Shown here: in pieces, positions 1 to 11,082 of the stretch
Layout: every line of letters begins with the position of its first letter
How positions within the stretch are numbered: position 1 is the stretch's first letter
Assembly (NCBI GenBank): GCA_022813625.1
Contig: JAKLMB010000029.1
Span: 248,001 to 312,000 of the forward strand
From: Aaosphaeria pasadenensis
Lineage: Eukaryota; Ascomycota; Dothideomycetes; Pleosporales
DNA length: 64,000 nucleotides
Direction: 5' to 3'
The notes under the pieces: generated by a model
Told to the model about the DNA's origin: nothing
What the model saw: only the letters and a program-made list of their open reading frames with translations
Databases searched by the model: none
Made by a program: the position numbers and the translations under genes

Positions 1-909
1 CGACATTCTTCGAACCGCTGTAGTGAGTAGAGGGCTTCACCTGCCCGGAACAACGCCTTCTCAGATGGTTTTGGGCCAAAATTGGGGTAGCCCGAATCTA
101 GAAGTGCGGCATCAAATTGATGGGTTTTGAGGTACGCCAGTGATCTATTGCGCTTGATGATTGCAATAGCATCTGGATCAGTGGAGGAGACAAGGGCGTT
201 TGTGTAGCTAGTGAACGATATAAGCCTTGCCAATACTGAAAGAGCCCTGGATAGACACGCACGCTTCGATCGCCTTCCAATACTTGTTGTTTCCCATGGC
301 CAAGTCACCAGCCACCTTGTACATCTTTGCGTCCGTTGGGACGTCTTGTCGCCACTCACGAGGGTATAACTCGTTGAGTTCGCTGGCATAGATGAGGTCG
401 GAGGGGTGGTCCACGCGCAAAGCATAATCACCAGTCTCGGTGATTTTGAAGAAGGGTTCCTTCACCAAAACGACAGTGCCTACGTTGATGATATCACCCC
501 CCGTACGAACATCTTCCTCCTCTTGGAGGCAGAGCTGAAGGATCGTAACACGATCGAGTACGTCCTCAGCGAGAACAACCACCGTGTCTTTCTGAAGGGG
601 TGGGGTGATTGCGCGGAGAGCGATGTATCTTCCTCGATGATGGGTTTCTAGCTCAAGATCTTCGATGGTGATGGGCTCAAGCTGGGCGAGGGGGGTGGTG
701 CATGGCGGATAGGTAGGTGTCAGGAACGAGAGTCTTACCAAGGGATGCCATGTGTCTTCCCCTAATATGGCATCCCTCACGCCCATTGAGAACCACAGAA
801 GACTCTCTTCGCGAGACTTGAGGTCGTTGGGCTTTTCTCCCTTCCGCCTCTCTGCTTCTCGAAGAATCGTCTTTTGGGCTTCAAGCCCAGCTGCCCACGC
901 ATCTTCCAT
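1..909 (-). CDS. TPR/SET-type fungal protein, N-terminal part (runs off left edge)
   Basis: Exon 1 is 909-263 and begins MEDAWAAGLE. A 55-nt intron (262-208, gtgcgt...cactag) restores the frame from KAIEA into YTNALVSS, and exon 2 (207 to the edge) stays open. The N-terminal block (about residues 70-190, with LETHHRGRYIALR and FFKITETGDYALRVDHPSD) is, from memory, the conserved region that precedes the TPR and SET domains in a large family of fungal SET proteins. It is followed by TPR-like helices (KYWKAIEAYTNAL, then RNRSLAYLKTHQFDAAL). The catalytic SET part would lie beyond the left edge and is not seen, so methyltransferase activity is an inference from family architecture. Without the intron the frame stops at 208, so a naive single-ORF call would give a false 233-residue protein. 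Confidence 0.8.
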
Positions 910-1315
910 AATAGCGTAATCTTCTTCAGTGTCGGTGGAAACTTATGTGATCATCAATTTGAAACGCGTTGTTGTGGAGGTTGGTTGTGGACGAGGTTGG
1001 TTGTGGACGTGAGTGAGAAGGGAAAAGGTAGTGAAATAAAGTTGAACAACGCGACTATTATTTATGAACGCGTTGCTTATTTACCTCTCCGTTTGTTCAT
1101 TGACTATATTGCTGTTCAAGCGCAGTTCACACCAGTTAGCAACCATTCTACAAACACTGGAACCATTGTATATTCTCTGATTCATTGTAATGTTTTGAAA
1201 TCTATGTATCTAAACACCCGAAAGAGCAAGCCGGATGCCGCCTGTCTGCGCTGATGTGTTCAAAGACTTCCTCTTTTTTTGTTTCCTCTATTTCAGTAAG
1301 CTGTTGATGATCTTA
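910..1315. other. Intergenic: promoter side of the TPR/SET gene and 3' side of the MOCOS-like gene
   Basis: No gene is supported. A 126-codon + strand frame crosses into the coding region of the left gene and has no recognisable content. There is a T-rich tract near 1271-1280 just beyond the 3' end of the neighbouring minus-strand gene. Confidence 0.6.
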
Positions 1316-3009
1316 TCAATAAAATCCAAGCCATTTCGGAAATCTATGCCGCATTCCAGAAGATTTCTTTTGCTTCTTCTTTGGCAACAGTTCCTCACTG
1401 TGTCCTGAGTCAGCTACCGCAAGCAAACCACTGACATCTCTTTGATGTGGCCCATTCCCATCCAAATAACAAGTTTTCACAAACTTGACGAAAACATCAA
1501 CATCTTCGACTGTGCTCATGGGTCCAAGGCTGGCTCTAACCATGCCCATCGGTACACCAAACCTCACATCGTTCGGCTGCCCGCATCGAAAGCCGCTATC
1601 ATACGCATCGCGGATATTGGTAGATGTAAGACCAAGGGCATTTGCCATCCCAGCTGGATTACACAGACTGCCTGTCCGGATAAGAATGTTATGCTTCAAC
1701 GCCATTTCCCCAACACTAGCGCTGCTGATCCACGATCCATCAGGCCTTCGGATGTTGAAGGTCACTGTTGCACCTTGCGTAGTCGGATCTCCATATGTTG
1801 AGTCGGGATCGACATAGATACTGCACAATGAGATGCCGTTCTGATGTCTCATCTGTGAAAGTCGATCGTAGAGCGATTTGGCGAGCCATGTTGTATGTTT
1901 GGAGATCGAATCGAATCCACGGAAGATGTTCTTGTGTGCGTCGATGGCGATGTTCAAAGCAAGAATGTTGCGGATAGGTAGTGTGCCGTCCTCCAGTCTA
2001 TCGCAGAGACGGGGCTTCTTAGCAACCCAATGATTGTCGTCGCAGGTAATCATCTCAGTGGTACCCCCGCCGAAATACCGTCGTTCATTGAATATATGGG
2101 AGACCGGTTTACGGACCAGCAATGCTCCAACATCAGGGAACCCGAAGATCTTATAAAACGAAAGTGTGACGAAATCTGGCGAGTGGTCATCTGTACTTAG
2201 ATCAAGCTGACTCGTAGAAACTAGGGCAGCGACGTCGAGAAGGGTGTATGTGTTTCGATGAGCAGGACTGAAACGTATATTGGATGCCCATGTGATTGGA
2301 AGCCGGCGGCCGTTCATGTTCGATTGGGCTGGGTAAGCGAACAAGGTCGGGATTGTATCATCCATCTCACTATGTGGTGACTGGCCATGGATCCACGACT
2401 CGGCCTCTCGATCTGACTGGAAACAGTGGCTAGTATTCGCCAACTCCCGAACTCCAACAAGACTTGTATGACAGTTCTGGTGGTAGTAGTATTCGAAGCC
2501 TTGCTGCTGGCAAGCAAATGCGTCGGCAACAAGTCTAACTGCAGCGGTTGCGTTGGCTGTGAATACAACTTCGTATGTGTCCGAATCTATGCCAAACATG
2601 TCCAAGACCTTCTTCCGAGTCTCTTCGATCATAACATGTGAGTAGTTCGGAGCAGATTGTGACGAAGAATGCGGATTTGCTAGGAGTTGAAACTGCATGG
2701 TATCGGAAAACTGAGCCATGAGAGATCGCGCTGGCAGTGTCGTTCCTGCATGGTCAAGGTACGTAGTGCCTATCACAGTTAGTTGAAGATGTGAACTTCT
2801 CACCGTTCATACATACCGTTAATCATGGGGTACTCGGTGCTCCTAAGCCGCGAGATGCGAGCATTGTAAGCCAGCCTCGTTTCTTCCTCAAAACACCTGA
2901 GTTTGACAGTACGACTCCGCCTGATTCTCCTCGACACAACTTGACTTCTATCTTTCTGATCTTGTTCGAATGATGAACACATCATTTCATCGATACGTGG
3001 TCCCATCAT
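1316..3009 (-). CDS. Molybdenum cofactor sulfurase-like protein, NifS/aminotransferase-V domain only
   Basis: Exon 1 is 3009-2817 and exon 2 is 2769-1316, joined by a 47-nt intron (gtatgtatga...gtgatag). The splice gives the family block EYPMINGTTYLDHAGTT. The product is about 548 aa. PLP-enzyme landmarks are visible: the cofactor-binding LLDVAAL (D about 243), the Schiff-base lysine in SFYKIFGFPDVGALLVRK (K about 271), and the persulfide cysteine in RTGSLCNPAGM (C about 434). Full-length Moco sulfurases such as Aspergillus HxB run to about 800 aa with a C-terminal MOSC domain. This one stops after a Lys-rich tail (LLPKKKQKK) with no MOSC coding sequence downstream. It may therefore be a stand-alone cysteine-desulfurase-like paralogue rather than the true Moco sulfurase. 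The start is uncertain: ATGs at 3009, 3006, 2985 and 2982 are all in frame. Confidence 0.8.
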
Positions 3010-4846
3010 ATTCGTCTGATGAGCGATTATATCCTTCCACGTCTAAAAGTTGAGTGGGCTCAAAAGCCTCCAGGAAATGTATGTGAAAATCGAGTTGAAT
3101 TGTAGAGCATGAATCAGGACTCGATCGAAGGATCAGGACCCGCTGTGGGAGTGATAAACTGCTTATCAGGGCGTAATGGAACAAGACCTGTAGAACTTCT
3201 CTCGTCCCTGAAAAAGTCCAGTCAGCACAAGCAGACGGGCGTATAGTTGCATACACACCAACATCCACGAAGTATATAAGCCACGATATCCAAGGGGGGC
3301 GAAGGCGTTGAAATTGTAAACCAGACAACTTGCGTCGCGCGAGACAACTATGTCAATCCATTTGAAGATCCTATATAGTAGACATTTACTTTGGTATGTG
3401 AAAAAAATCAGTTATTGTGAATGCCCTGCACAATGCACCAATCACCATATCTACCTATCCCACCACTTTACCAAAAACTGGAGTGAACTGCTTCCCAGCC
3501 TGGGCTTACATCTCGAATACGAAGTTGTGCCCTATGACTCGCCCCCCGATGTTGAGATGACATTGTCTATTGATCAAAAAAACACCCTTATACCATTGGA
3601 AGTGGCACGGGGTGTTTACTTCTACAGGCACTTAGCATATTATTCGTTCGTGGATGCTCAGCAATGACTGCATCTTTACTCAATCACTCCGGCATCTAGC
3701 ACAACCCAGCTTGGATGAGACAGTCCTCAACAATCACCAAAACCCAAGATTTCTCGTCCGTCGACCACAAACTGTGGCGATGCACACCGTGGCATTCGAG
3801 CATATCCACTCCTAGCCTCCAACGGGCAGGGCGCCTGATCCACCCGTACAGGAGCACTGACCGCATGACATTCATCCATCCTTTTTTTCTGGAATATTTC
3901 CAATCGATAAGTCCTAAGTAGTCGTTCGTGGCATATTTCTGTCACCGTGATTCGTGTGTTGAATCCGAACTTTGACTCAGCTTATCTCACTCACGACGAG
4001 TACGAGTGCAGGAGGAACTAGTTTTCCCCTTGAGAGAACGCCCGATTGGGATGACAGGGGTTGATCTACAGCTAGGCAACGCCCGCTTTGGTGTATATTT
4101 GGGAGGTGGTATATGCTTGGTGAAAAAGATGCAGTGTCATTTGACACTTGATTTGTTGGCGTATTCTGGAATTGTTCTAGAAGTGTAATGACCTCAAAGT
4201 TCAAGTCTTCTACAAAATACTTGCAGTCATAGTTGAAACTCCGATACACACCTCTCCAATGTTTCGTACTTTAGCAAAAATGATACCGCAGGCTTACTTA
4301 GAGTAAATCTTTTTCCAACTGTTTGATGATATGCCATTCTCAGCCTCACCTTCCAATGCTTACACGAAAAAAACCATTTATTCAACCCTCGCCTTCTTCT
4401 ATTTACCCTACGCCCCCCAACACCGCCCCCGCATGCTTACCCATTCCACCCATCCCCAGCAAATCTCTTCGTGCGATTGGCCTGCATACCCTTCACCGAT
4501 GCGCAGCACACCTTCGAATTAAGAACAAGGGTGACGGAGCTATTGGGAACCTGCCACGCGACGCCCGAGCGGGTTGTCCGTCCTTGCAGTGTTGCACCGG
4601 ATGGGTTCGTGGGTTGTACTGCATCGAGGAGCCGATGACCGGGTTAAGTTGAGGGTAGGGACACGTGCGAGAGATTTCGGGACGCTGTGCCGCTGCTGTG
4701 CTTGAACGGGTGTGGGTTGATTGTGAGGGAGGGTGGTTTGGGAGAGATGGACGTCATGTTCACCATAAACTTGCGCGCATAGAGAAAGAGAGTAGTATCC
4801 ATGATGGGAAAATGCTGATTACTTAGACTACAACCTAAATAGTGAT
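3010..4846. other. Gene-poor stretch, 1.8 kb
   Basis: Only short frames (up to about 113 codons) occur on either strand, none with recognisable domain, signal peptide or splice continuity. The left part is the presumed promoter of the MOCOS-like gene. The right part is the 3' flank of RIX7. Confidence 0.55.
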
Positions 4847-7116
4847 CTACCACAATTTCGTCTCGAATTCCTTCCGTAGCCGCTCGTAGTTCTTAATATC
4901 GCCGACACTGGGCTTGATATGCTTTGCCGCAACCTCGAGATCAATCGCCTCCACTATGTCTCTGCCAGCCCGGAGACAGTGTTGTGCTGCTCTCCGTAGT
5001 AAGGCGCTTAGATCTGCACCGCTGAAGTCCTTGCAATCGTCTCTGCGGGCGACTTCTGCAAGTTCGAGGTTCATGCCGGGGGTCTTGTGGATAAGCGCTC
5101 GTAGGATAGACACTCTCTCTTCTGGCTTTGGCAGTTCTACGTAGAGTAGGGTTTCTAGTCGTCCTGGACGAAGCATGGCACGGTCAATCATCTCAGGTCG
5201 ATTGGTGGCTGCGATGAGGTAGATGCCTTCTCGGGTAGAAAGGCCGTCGAGTTCGGTGAGCAGCGTGTTGACAACACGGGCGGAGGCTTCCGATTGTTCA
5301 CTGTTACGGTGTGGTACCAGAGCATCAAGTTCATCGAAGAATATAACGCAAGGAACGGAGCTGCGTGCTCGAGTGAAGACTTGTCGAACGGCACGTTCGG
5401 ACTCTCCGACATACTATATTTTGTTAGCTCGTGCAACGACTGAATGTAGCAGGGGTGGGTGAGAAGCTGGCCTACCTTGTTCAGTAGCTCTGGTCCCTTC
5501 ACGCTGATAAAGTTTGCTTTGGACTCCGCGGCGACAGCCTTTGCCAATAGAGTCTTTCCGCAACCTGGTGGGCCCCATAGAAGTACACCTGTTGGCGCGG
5601 AGATGCCGACCTTCTTGTAGCGCTGAGGATTCTTGATCGGCTCCACGATAGCCATTTGCAGTTCCTCACGAACATTTTCCAATGCACCAACATCCCGCCA
5701 TGTGGTGTCTGGAATTGTGGCAAAGCCTTCTCGTTTGGATGAAGGAATGATGCTTGGTAGAACAGCCGTGAAAGCTTCCATCCTAATTGTCTCGTCCTCG
5801 TATCCTTCAGGAACCGGCATCTCTTGATCACGCGCACGCTGTACGAGCCTGTCAATTGAGCGGTCCATCTCAGAGCCAACGGTGACAGCAGGTGTATCGT
5901 CGATGTCCATCTCGGTGACAGTTTCTGCGGCTTGCCGCTCTAGAGCCTTGATATACTGATTCATTGACCATGTTCCCGCTTTGCTCACGAGATCGCGCAG
6001 ATCTGCTCCGACGAAACCTGCAGTCATCTTTGCCAGTGCCTTGAATTCCACGTCGTTGTCCAATTTTGGCCCTCGAGTCAGTGCCTTGAGAATGAGCTCT
6101 CTCATTCCCTCATTAGGGACACCCATGTTGATTTCAGTGTCGAAACGGCCTCCTCGTCGGAGGGCTGGATCGATGCTGTCCGGTCGGTTTGTGGCGGCAA
6201 GTACAATGACCGGCTTGCCATCATTAGATTCCATCGCCAGGCCATCCATCGAAATCAAAAGCTGTGCGACGATTCGTTTCTCCATCTGGCTTTGCGCTGT
6301 GTCACGCTTAGGTGCAATCACGTCAATTTCGTCGATGAAGATGAGGCACGGGGCTACCTCCTTTGCCCTTTCGAAATGCTCCCGAATCTGCTTTTCCGAC
6401 TCTCCCGACATGCCAGAAACAACGGAAGGGCCGAGAATCTCGATGAATGGAACTCCGAGTTTTGCGGCAAATGCTCTGCAAATCACCGTCTTGCCGCAAC
6501 CTGGCGGGCCGTGAAGTAGAATACCGCGTGGAATTGGAATGCCCCTCCGCACGTAGTCCTCAGGTCGGAGCAATGGCATGACGAGATGATCCTTTAGTTG
6601 GGCCTTGACATCGTCGACGCCACCTACATCCTCCAGGTTAAGATGCGTTGGCGGGGATGTGTTGATCTTTTGACCGTCCTTCTCTTTTCTCGGTTTCTTA
6701 GCATCTCTTTCGCCGTTGACCTTAGAGCCATCGCGCTTCTTGCTCTTCTCTCCGGTTGGGGTGGCGGTCCCCGATGACACCGCCCAGGAGTTGACAATGG
6801 ACCGATTCATCAAATCTGTCGAGTGGCTTTTCTTCTCCTTCTTCGCGACCTCTTCGACGAAACCCTCCATTTCGACCAATTCATCTTCTCCAGATTCGTC
6901 CTCTTGCAACACGGCCAATACGCGGTCGATAGAATCTTCTAATTGCTTCTTGGGTCTCCTTTTTAGACTGCTGTTCGAACCCTTAATCCATTCGTATAGA
7001 GTGTAAGATTTTATCTTGAGTGGCGACTCATTTCGTTCTTCTATGAACTTTGTGACGATTTGATACACTTCCTTGTCGAGGCCTTGCTGTAAAGTCGCAC
7101 GACTTCGTGAAGCCAT
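4847..7116 (-). CDS. RIX7: Ribosome biogenesis AAA ATPase Rix7/NVL
   Basis: Exon 1 is 7116-5476 and exon 2 is 5413-4847; the 62-nt intron falls in phase 0 between LLNK and YVGESERAV. The product is 735 aa, the usual size for Rix7. Order: a helical N-terminal domain (1-75), an acidic and Lys-rich linker with a candidate nuclear signal (KSKKRDG...KKPRKEK, 123-146), AAA-D1 with Walker A GPPGCGKT (203-210) and Walker B LIFIDEID (258-265), then AAA-D2 with Walker A GPPGCGKT (515-522) and Walker B VIFFDELD (570-577). Rix7 is a nucleolar Cdc48-type unfoldase that strips Nsa1 from pre-60S particles. Both ATPase rings keep their catalytic motifs, so the enzyme looks functional. It is divergent from VPS20 across about 330 bp. 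If the intron is ignored, D2 is cut off and replaced by about 95 junk residues. Confidence 0.95.
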
Positions 7117-7449
7117 TTTTCAGTATTGTCTCGCAGCTTCACGAGATTATTAAAATTCTTTTGCGCTTTATTTTGAGACCCCAGTTGACTTGCTTCTTCT
7201 TGCGTGAACGCTATTAAACAGAACTTGACGATTTTGCGGAGGTGCTTCGGCGATGCTGCTTCACAGGAAAAAAAGTTAATGCCAAGACCTTGTACCCTTT
7301 TTTGCTTATCGATAATGCACGGCCCCTGCGCTGTCGACATCATTGTACCGGCTGGTAGGGCACGCGCGCGAAACCAGGGCACATCACATCTCCCAAGACT
7401 CAACAAACTACATCGCACCTCAGATACGCCACCCCATAGCCATGAAATC
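7117..7449. promoter_or_regulatory. Divergent promoter region RIX7 / VPS20
   Basis: These 333 bp separate two start codons facing away from each other, so they must carry both promoters and both 5' leaders. I see no clear TATA box. The right half has GC-rich segments near 7355-7372. Confidence 0.6.
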
Positions 7450-8206
7450 ATGGGGAACTCGGGGAGCACGAACAAGATCTCTGCTCAGGATAAGTATGTG
7501 CCTGAAATAGCGAGTAGGAACTATCATGGAGCGGATGTTGACTCGATCTCAGAGCTATCCTGGACATGAAGAACCAGCGAGATAAGCTACACCAATACCA
7601 GAAGCGCATTACCGTTATCACCGACCGCGAGTTGGCAGTCGCGAAGGAATGCCTGAAACGAGGCGACGAGAAGAAGGCGAAGCTTGCTCTCCGGCGCAAG
7701 AAATACCAGGAGTCATTGCTTGCAAAGGCAGATGCGCAGTTGGCACAGCTTGAGCAGTTGACGCATGACGTAGAGTTTGCGCAGTTGCAGAAGGATGTCA
7801 TGTACGGCTTGCAGCAAGGAACACAGGTGCTGAAAGAAATTCATAAGGAAATGGGCGGGGTGGAGCATGTTGAGAAGCTGCTCGAGGAGAATGCAGAGGC
7901 ACGCGCTTACCAAGAGGTACGCGGGACAATTGTAAACCTACAATACTTGGGGTTTGCTAACACAAACATACACAGGAAATCAGCAATATGCTCGCGAATA
8001 ATCTCTCCAACCAGGACGAGGACGAGGTCGAGGATGAGCTGGAAGCACTCGAAGCCGAAATCTCGGGCATCGTTCTACCCACCGCGCCTGCGAACAAGAT
8101 CGAATTGACCGATGCACAGAAGGCAGAGATCGCCAAAGAGCGAGCAAAGAAGAGAGCCCGCGATAGAGCTGCCGAGCAGCAGCAACAAGAGCTCATTCCC
8201 GCATGA
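7450..8206 (+). CDS. VPS20: ESCRT-III subunit Vps20 (CHMP6)
   Basis: Three exons, 7450-7493, 7553-7916 and 7976-8206, with two 59-nt introns (gtatgt...tctcag and gtacgc...cacag), encode 212 aa. The first exon supplies MGNSGSTNK, a textbook N-myristoylation signal (Gly2, Ser6), as in Vps20, which is membrane-anchored on endosomes. The splice gives AQDKAILDMKNQRDKL, followed by the long basic helix hairpin typical of Snf7-family proteins. The tail is acidic (DEDEVEDELEALEAEI), then IVLPTAP, which resembles the MIM2 element that binds MIT domains. Vps20 is recruited by ESCRT-II and nucleates Snf7 filaments for multivesicular-body sorting. Length and layout match the family. Confidence 0.93.
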
Positions 8207-8647
8207 TTTGATGACATTTTGCGATATACGATTTCAACACTCAAGAGGCATTGCAGCGAGGCGTTATGGGGTGTCCGATTTGGACATACTAGATCAGGTG
8301 GCCGCATTTGGATTTCGTCTTATTCCGTACATATGCATTTGAATATCCATCTGATTTGTAGCAGCAAGGTTGGGCTGTCCACGTGCTCTTGATGGGACAT
8401 AATGCAGTGAAGCGCGAATCGCTCAATTAGGCATCGGTGTGTTTCGCACTTCACGTCACTGCACATGACAGTGTTGATCCACACCAGAAAGTTTACTTAA
8501 GAACATACATGTAGCAAACAATCCACATCTTACAACCCGCTTTGACATGCTGTAGCTGTCCACAATTCAGACCTGATTGAACATCCACCTCAAACTATAC
8601 GATCCCCACCAAATCAAGCTACCCCGCCATCACATCCCACCACAAAC
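8207..8647. other. Intergenic: VPS20 3' flank and PITH gene promoter
   Basis: No gene seen. The stretch just before the PITH start codon is C- and A-rich, a common fungal leader composition. Confidence 0.6.
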
Positions 8648-9389
8648 ATGTCGCATCACCATCACCACCATGGTCACGGCCATGACGATGAGCACGCCGA
8701 AGCTCACGACCATGTCCACGACCATAGCGATGACATCACACCAGCACTCCAGAACCTCCTCTACGAACAAATAGACTTCAGCAAGCTCCACACCCTCAAT
8801 GAAGACGACTCTAACTCCGGCCGCGCAATCTGCCAAAAGACATGGATGCAAAGACTAGATCCAGAGCCGGAGCTCAAGAGCAGTGCGGATGAACAGCTCC
8901 TCATGATCATCCCGTAAGCTCCAAAGCTCCCCTACCACCCATCAATCAGTACGACACACTAACCGACATCTCTGCAAACCCAGATTCACTGGCCAAGTCC
9001 GCCTCCACTCAATCCTAATCCGCACCTCGCAATCCGACCACTCGCCCAAGACCCTCAAAGTCTTCGTAAACGCCGACGACATCGACTTCGACACCGCCTC
9101 CGAGAAGGAACCCACGCAGGAACTTTCCGTCTCGCAGTCCTCGGAGGTCCAGGAGATCCCTGTGAAGCGTGCGTACTTCAACACAACGCGGAGCCTCGCG
9201 CTCTTCTTCGAGGATAATTGGAGCGGTGGCGAGGAGGACGAGACGAGGATTAGCTACCTGGGGTTCAAGGGCGACTTCATGAAGCTGAATAAGGAGCCCG
9301 TCAACGTGCTCTATGAGGCTGCGGCGAATCCAGGGGATCACAAGGCGATTGTAGGGACGGATGTGGGCGTTGGGAGGAGTATACAGTAG
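8648..9389 (+). CDS. PITH domain protein (TXNL1/PITHD1-like) with natural poly-His N-terminus
   Basis: Exons 8648-8913 and 8984-9389 flank a 70-nt intron (gtaagc...aacccag) whose removal gives LLMIIPFTGQVRLHSILI. The product is 223 aa. The C-terminal 180 residues are a PITH domain, the proteasome-interacting module of thioredoxin-like proteins: note the LYEQIDFSKLHTLNE opening, LFFEDNWSGGEEDETRISYLGFKG and the conserved VNVLYEAAANPGDH ending. There is no thioredoxin domain, so this is the PITHD1-like form. Residues 3-8 are six consecutive histidines inside a 26-residue His/Asp/Glu-rich head that could bind metal. Many eukaryotic PITHD1 proteins also start His-rich, so this is a family trait exaggerated here. 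The gene converges on LSM8. Confidence 0.92.
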
Positions 9390-9876
9390 AGATAGGGAGG
9401 GAGGAGGTTCCACTCTGTCTCTTTGAGAGGAGGGGAATCAAAAGCACGTCGTGATACCAACATAGCAATAGGCCTTCATATCAGATCAACGGGAGTAATC
9501 AACAGGAGTAATTTCTTTCTTTTCTTTTCTTTCACGGATGTATGGCACGGCACGCATCATTGCAGGTCCCCTGGCGTTGTTCCATAATTTCAATTGATCA
9601 TTACAAAAGTTTCCAGCGGGCCATTCTCTCTCGCTCTCGAAATGCGAAGATTAGCAATTACAACCAGCTCTCCGTCCGTCAATATTGATGTTCTGACATA
9701 CGCTCCGTATATCTCTATTCGCTCGTGGGTATCATTTTCAGGCCCTTTATGCTCCTTCTCCCTCTCTTCCCTTCACTCTCCATTCCCCAGGCTCCAAAGC
9801 TCCTACACGCGCAAGCTCTTCCCCTCCTTCCTCTCCTTCCCAAAAGTCCAGACTCCCCGCACACAGTCCCTCCCCC
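9390..9876. other. Convergent 3' flanks (PITH gene / LSM8)
   Basis: No gene. A T/C tract (about 9511-9533, ttctttcttttcttttcttt) lies between the convergent genes and could serve polyadenylation on either strand. Frames in this stretch reflect pyrimidine-rich sequence. Confidence 0.5.
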
Positions 9877-10247
9877 TCAGAGATGTTTCGTCGTCCCAAT
9901 CGCATCCCCATGCACCTTCTCCCAATTAATCTGCCCATCGACCTCCAGATCCACCCTCCCACACAGCGCCACGCTGTCTCCTCTTATGATGTACAAGCCC
10001 AGCGGCACCTCTTCGCTCGGCGTGCCTTCGTCGTCGAGGGGCCGGATGATGCGTTCGACTGCGTCGGCGAGGACGATGTTCATGGAGCCGTCGCACGAGA
10101 GGAGCGTGCCGACCATTGTGCGGCCGTCGAGCGTGAGGACGGAGACTTTTTCTACGGGAGGGTCAGTTCGGGGGGAGGGGGAGGGAGGGAGTGGCAGTGG
10201 GGGAAGAGGGGGGAGTGGTTACTGTTGAGGTAGGCGTTTAGGGCCAT
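9877..10247 (-). CDS. LSM8: U6 snRNA-associated Sm-like protein LSm8
   Basis: Exon 1 is only 25 nt (10247-10223, MALNAYLN). A 71-nt intron (gtaacc...cccgtag) leads to exon 2 (10151-9877), for a product of 99 aa. The Sm1 fold reads KKVSVLTLDGRTMVGTLLSC, and Sm2 ends with LYIIRGDSVALCGRVD. The IIRGD-VA--G form is typical of LSm8 rather than LSm1. LSm8 defines the nuclear LSm2-8 ring that binds the U6 3' end and supports splicing and nuclear RNA decay. Without the short first exon the protein would lack the first strand of the fold. Confidence 0.92.
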
Positions 10248-11082
10248 GGTTGAGGGGAGGATGTGAGGTAGATTATCGTTGGAGATTGTGAGTCGCGGTT
10301 GCAGACTAGGTGGTGAGCTTTCCTAAGTGGAAAGTGGGACGGGGGGAAACTCCAGGCGCCGCGTGTGTGGATGAGGTGATGATCTTTTCGAGGTTTCTGG
10401 CGTAATAGAAGGATCAATGCTGGTTGCGAGGGAGGGGTTTTGGTATACTGGGAGCTGTTATTAGGGAAATGTTTAAACATTCGGAAATGTCGAGTGAAGC
10501 TTGTAGTTGATCTAGGACGCACCCGTCCGTGCGCTCCAACCAATGAGCATTCCTCATTGAGTTATGGTAGTAAACTGATCGTATCTACTATCAAGTTTGA
10601 GGACGGCGATAGCGGTTCTGTACTTTCAAGATTTAGACATTGGAATGTTTTTGCTACGGCGTGGTTGCATGTATAATTATAGAGTATGCCAATCATTTAG
10701 GCCTATATGTGAAGCTTTCTCCCATCTTCTGGCGGGCAATCCAATGTCCAATTACTCTGAACTGAGATGTTGAATTACTCTTCTCGCCCTCTTAATGAAA
10801 TGAAATCTCATTGGATGTGAAGAAATAGTTCCCACCAGACTTGTTCGCCGGTTTTCTGGGCTGAGAATCTTCCATGCATAGCAGCGATGTCCCCACCGAA
10901 GTGTGGTTTCCGGGGTCTCCTGGTTTCGACCGTCAATGCATCTAGGACACATTCAGAAAAAGATGAATGAGTCCTCCTGTGGATCTTCAGCTCCTATGGA
11001 AGTTTGGAGTTTCCTACTCTGAGAATAGGGCATCATAATTCTCCTCTTAGTCCAACTCAAGCCACCAACTGCTTGCCAGGTC
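10248..11082. other. Intergenic: LSM8 promoter and 3' flank of the lectin-like gene
   Basis: No gene supported. Frames of up to about 100 codons lack recognisable content. Confidence 0.55.

Noticed and set aside
2987..3328. Possible upstream exon of the MOCOS-like gene
   Set aside because: No conserved N-terminal residues and no donor/acceptor pair that joins it to the known exon in frame.
3350..3667. 105-codon + strand frame with several Cys and Tyr residues
   Set aside because: No recognisable domain, weak start context and no splice support.
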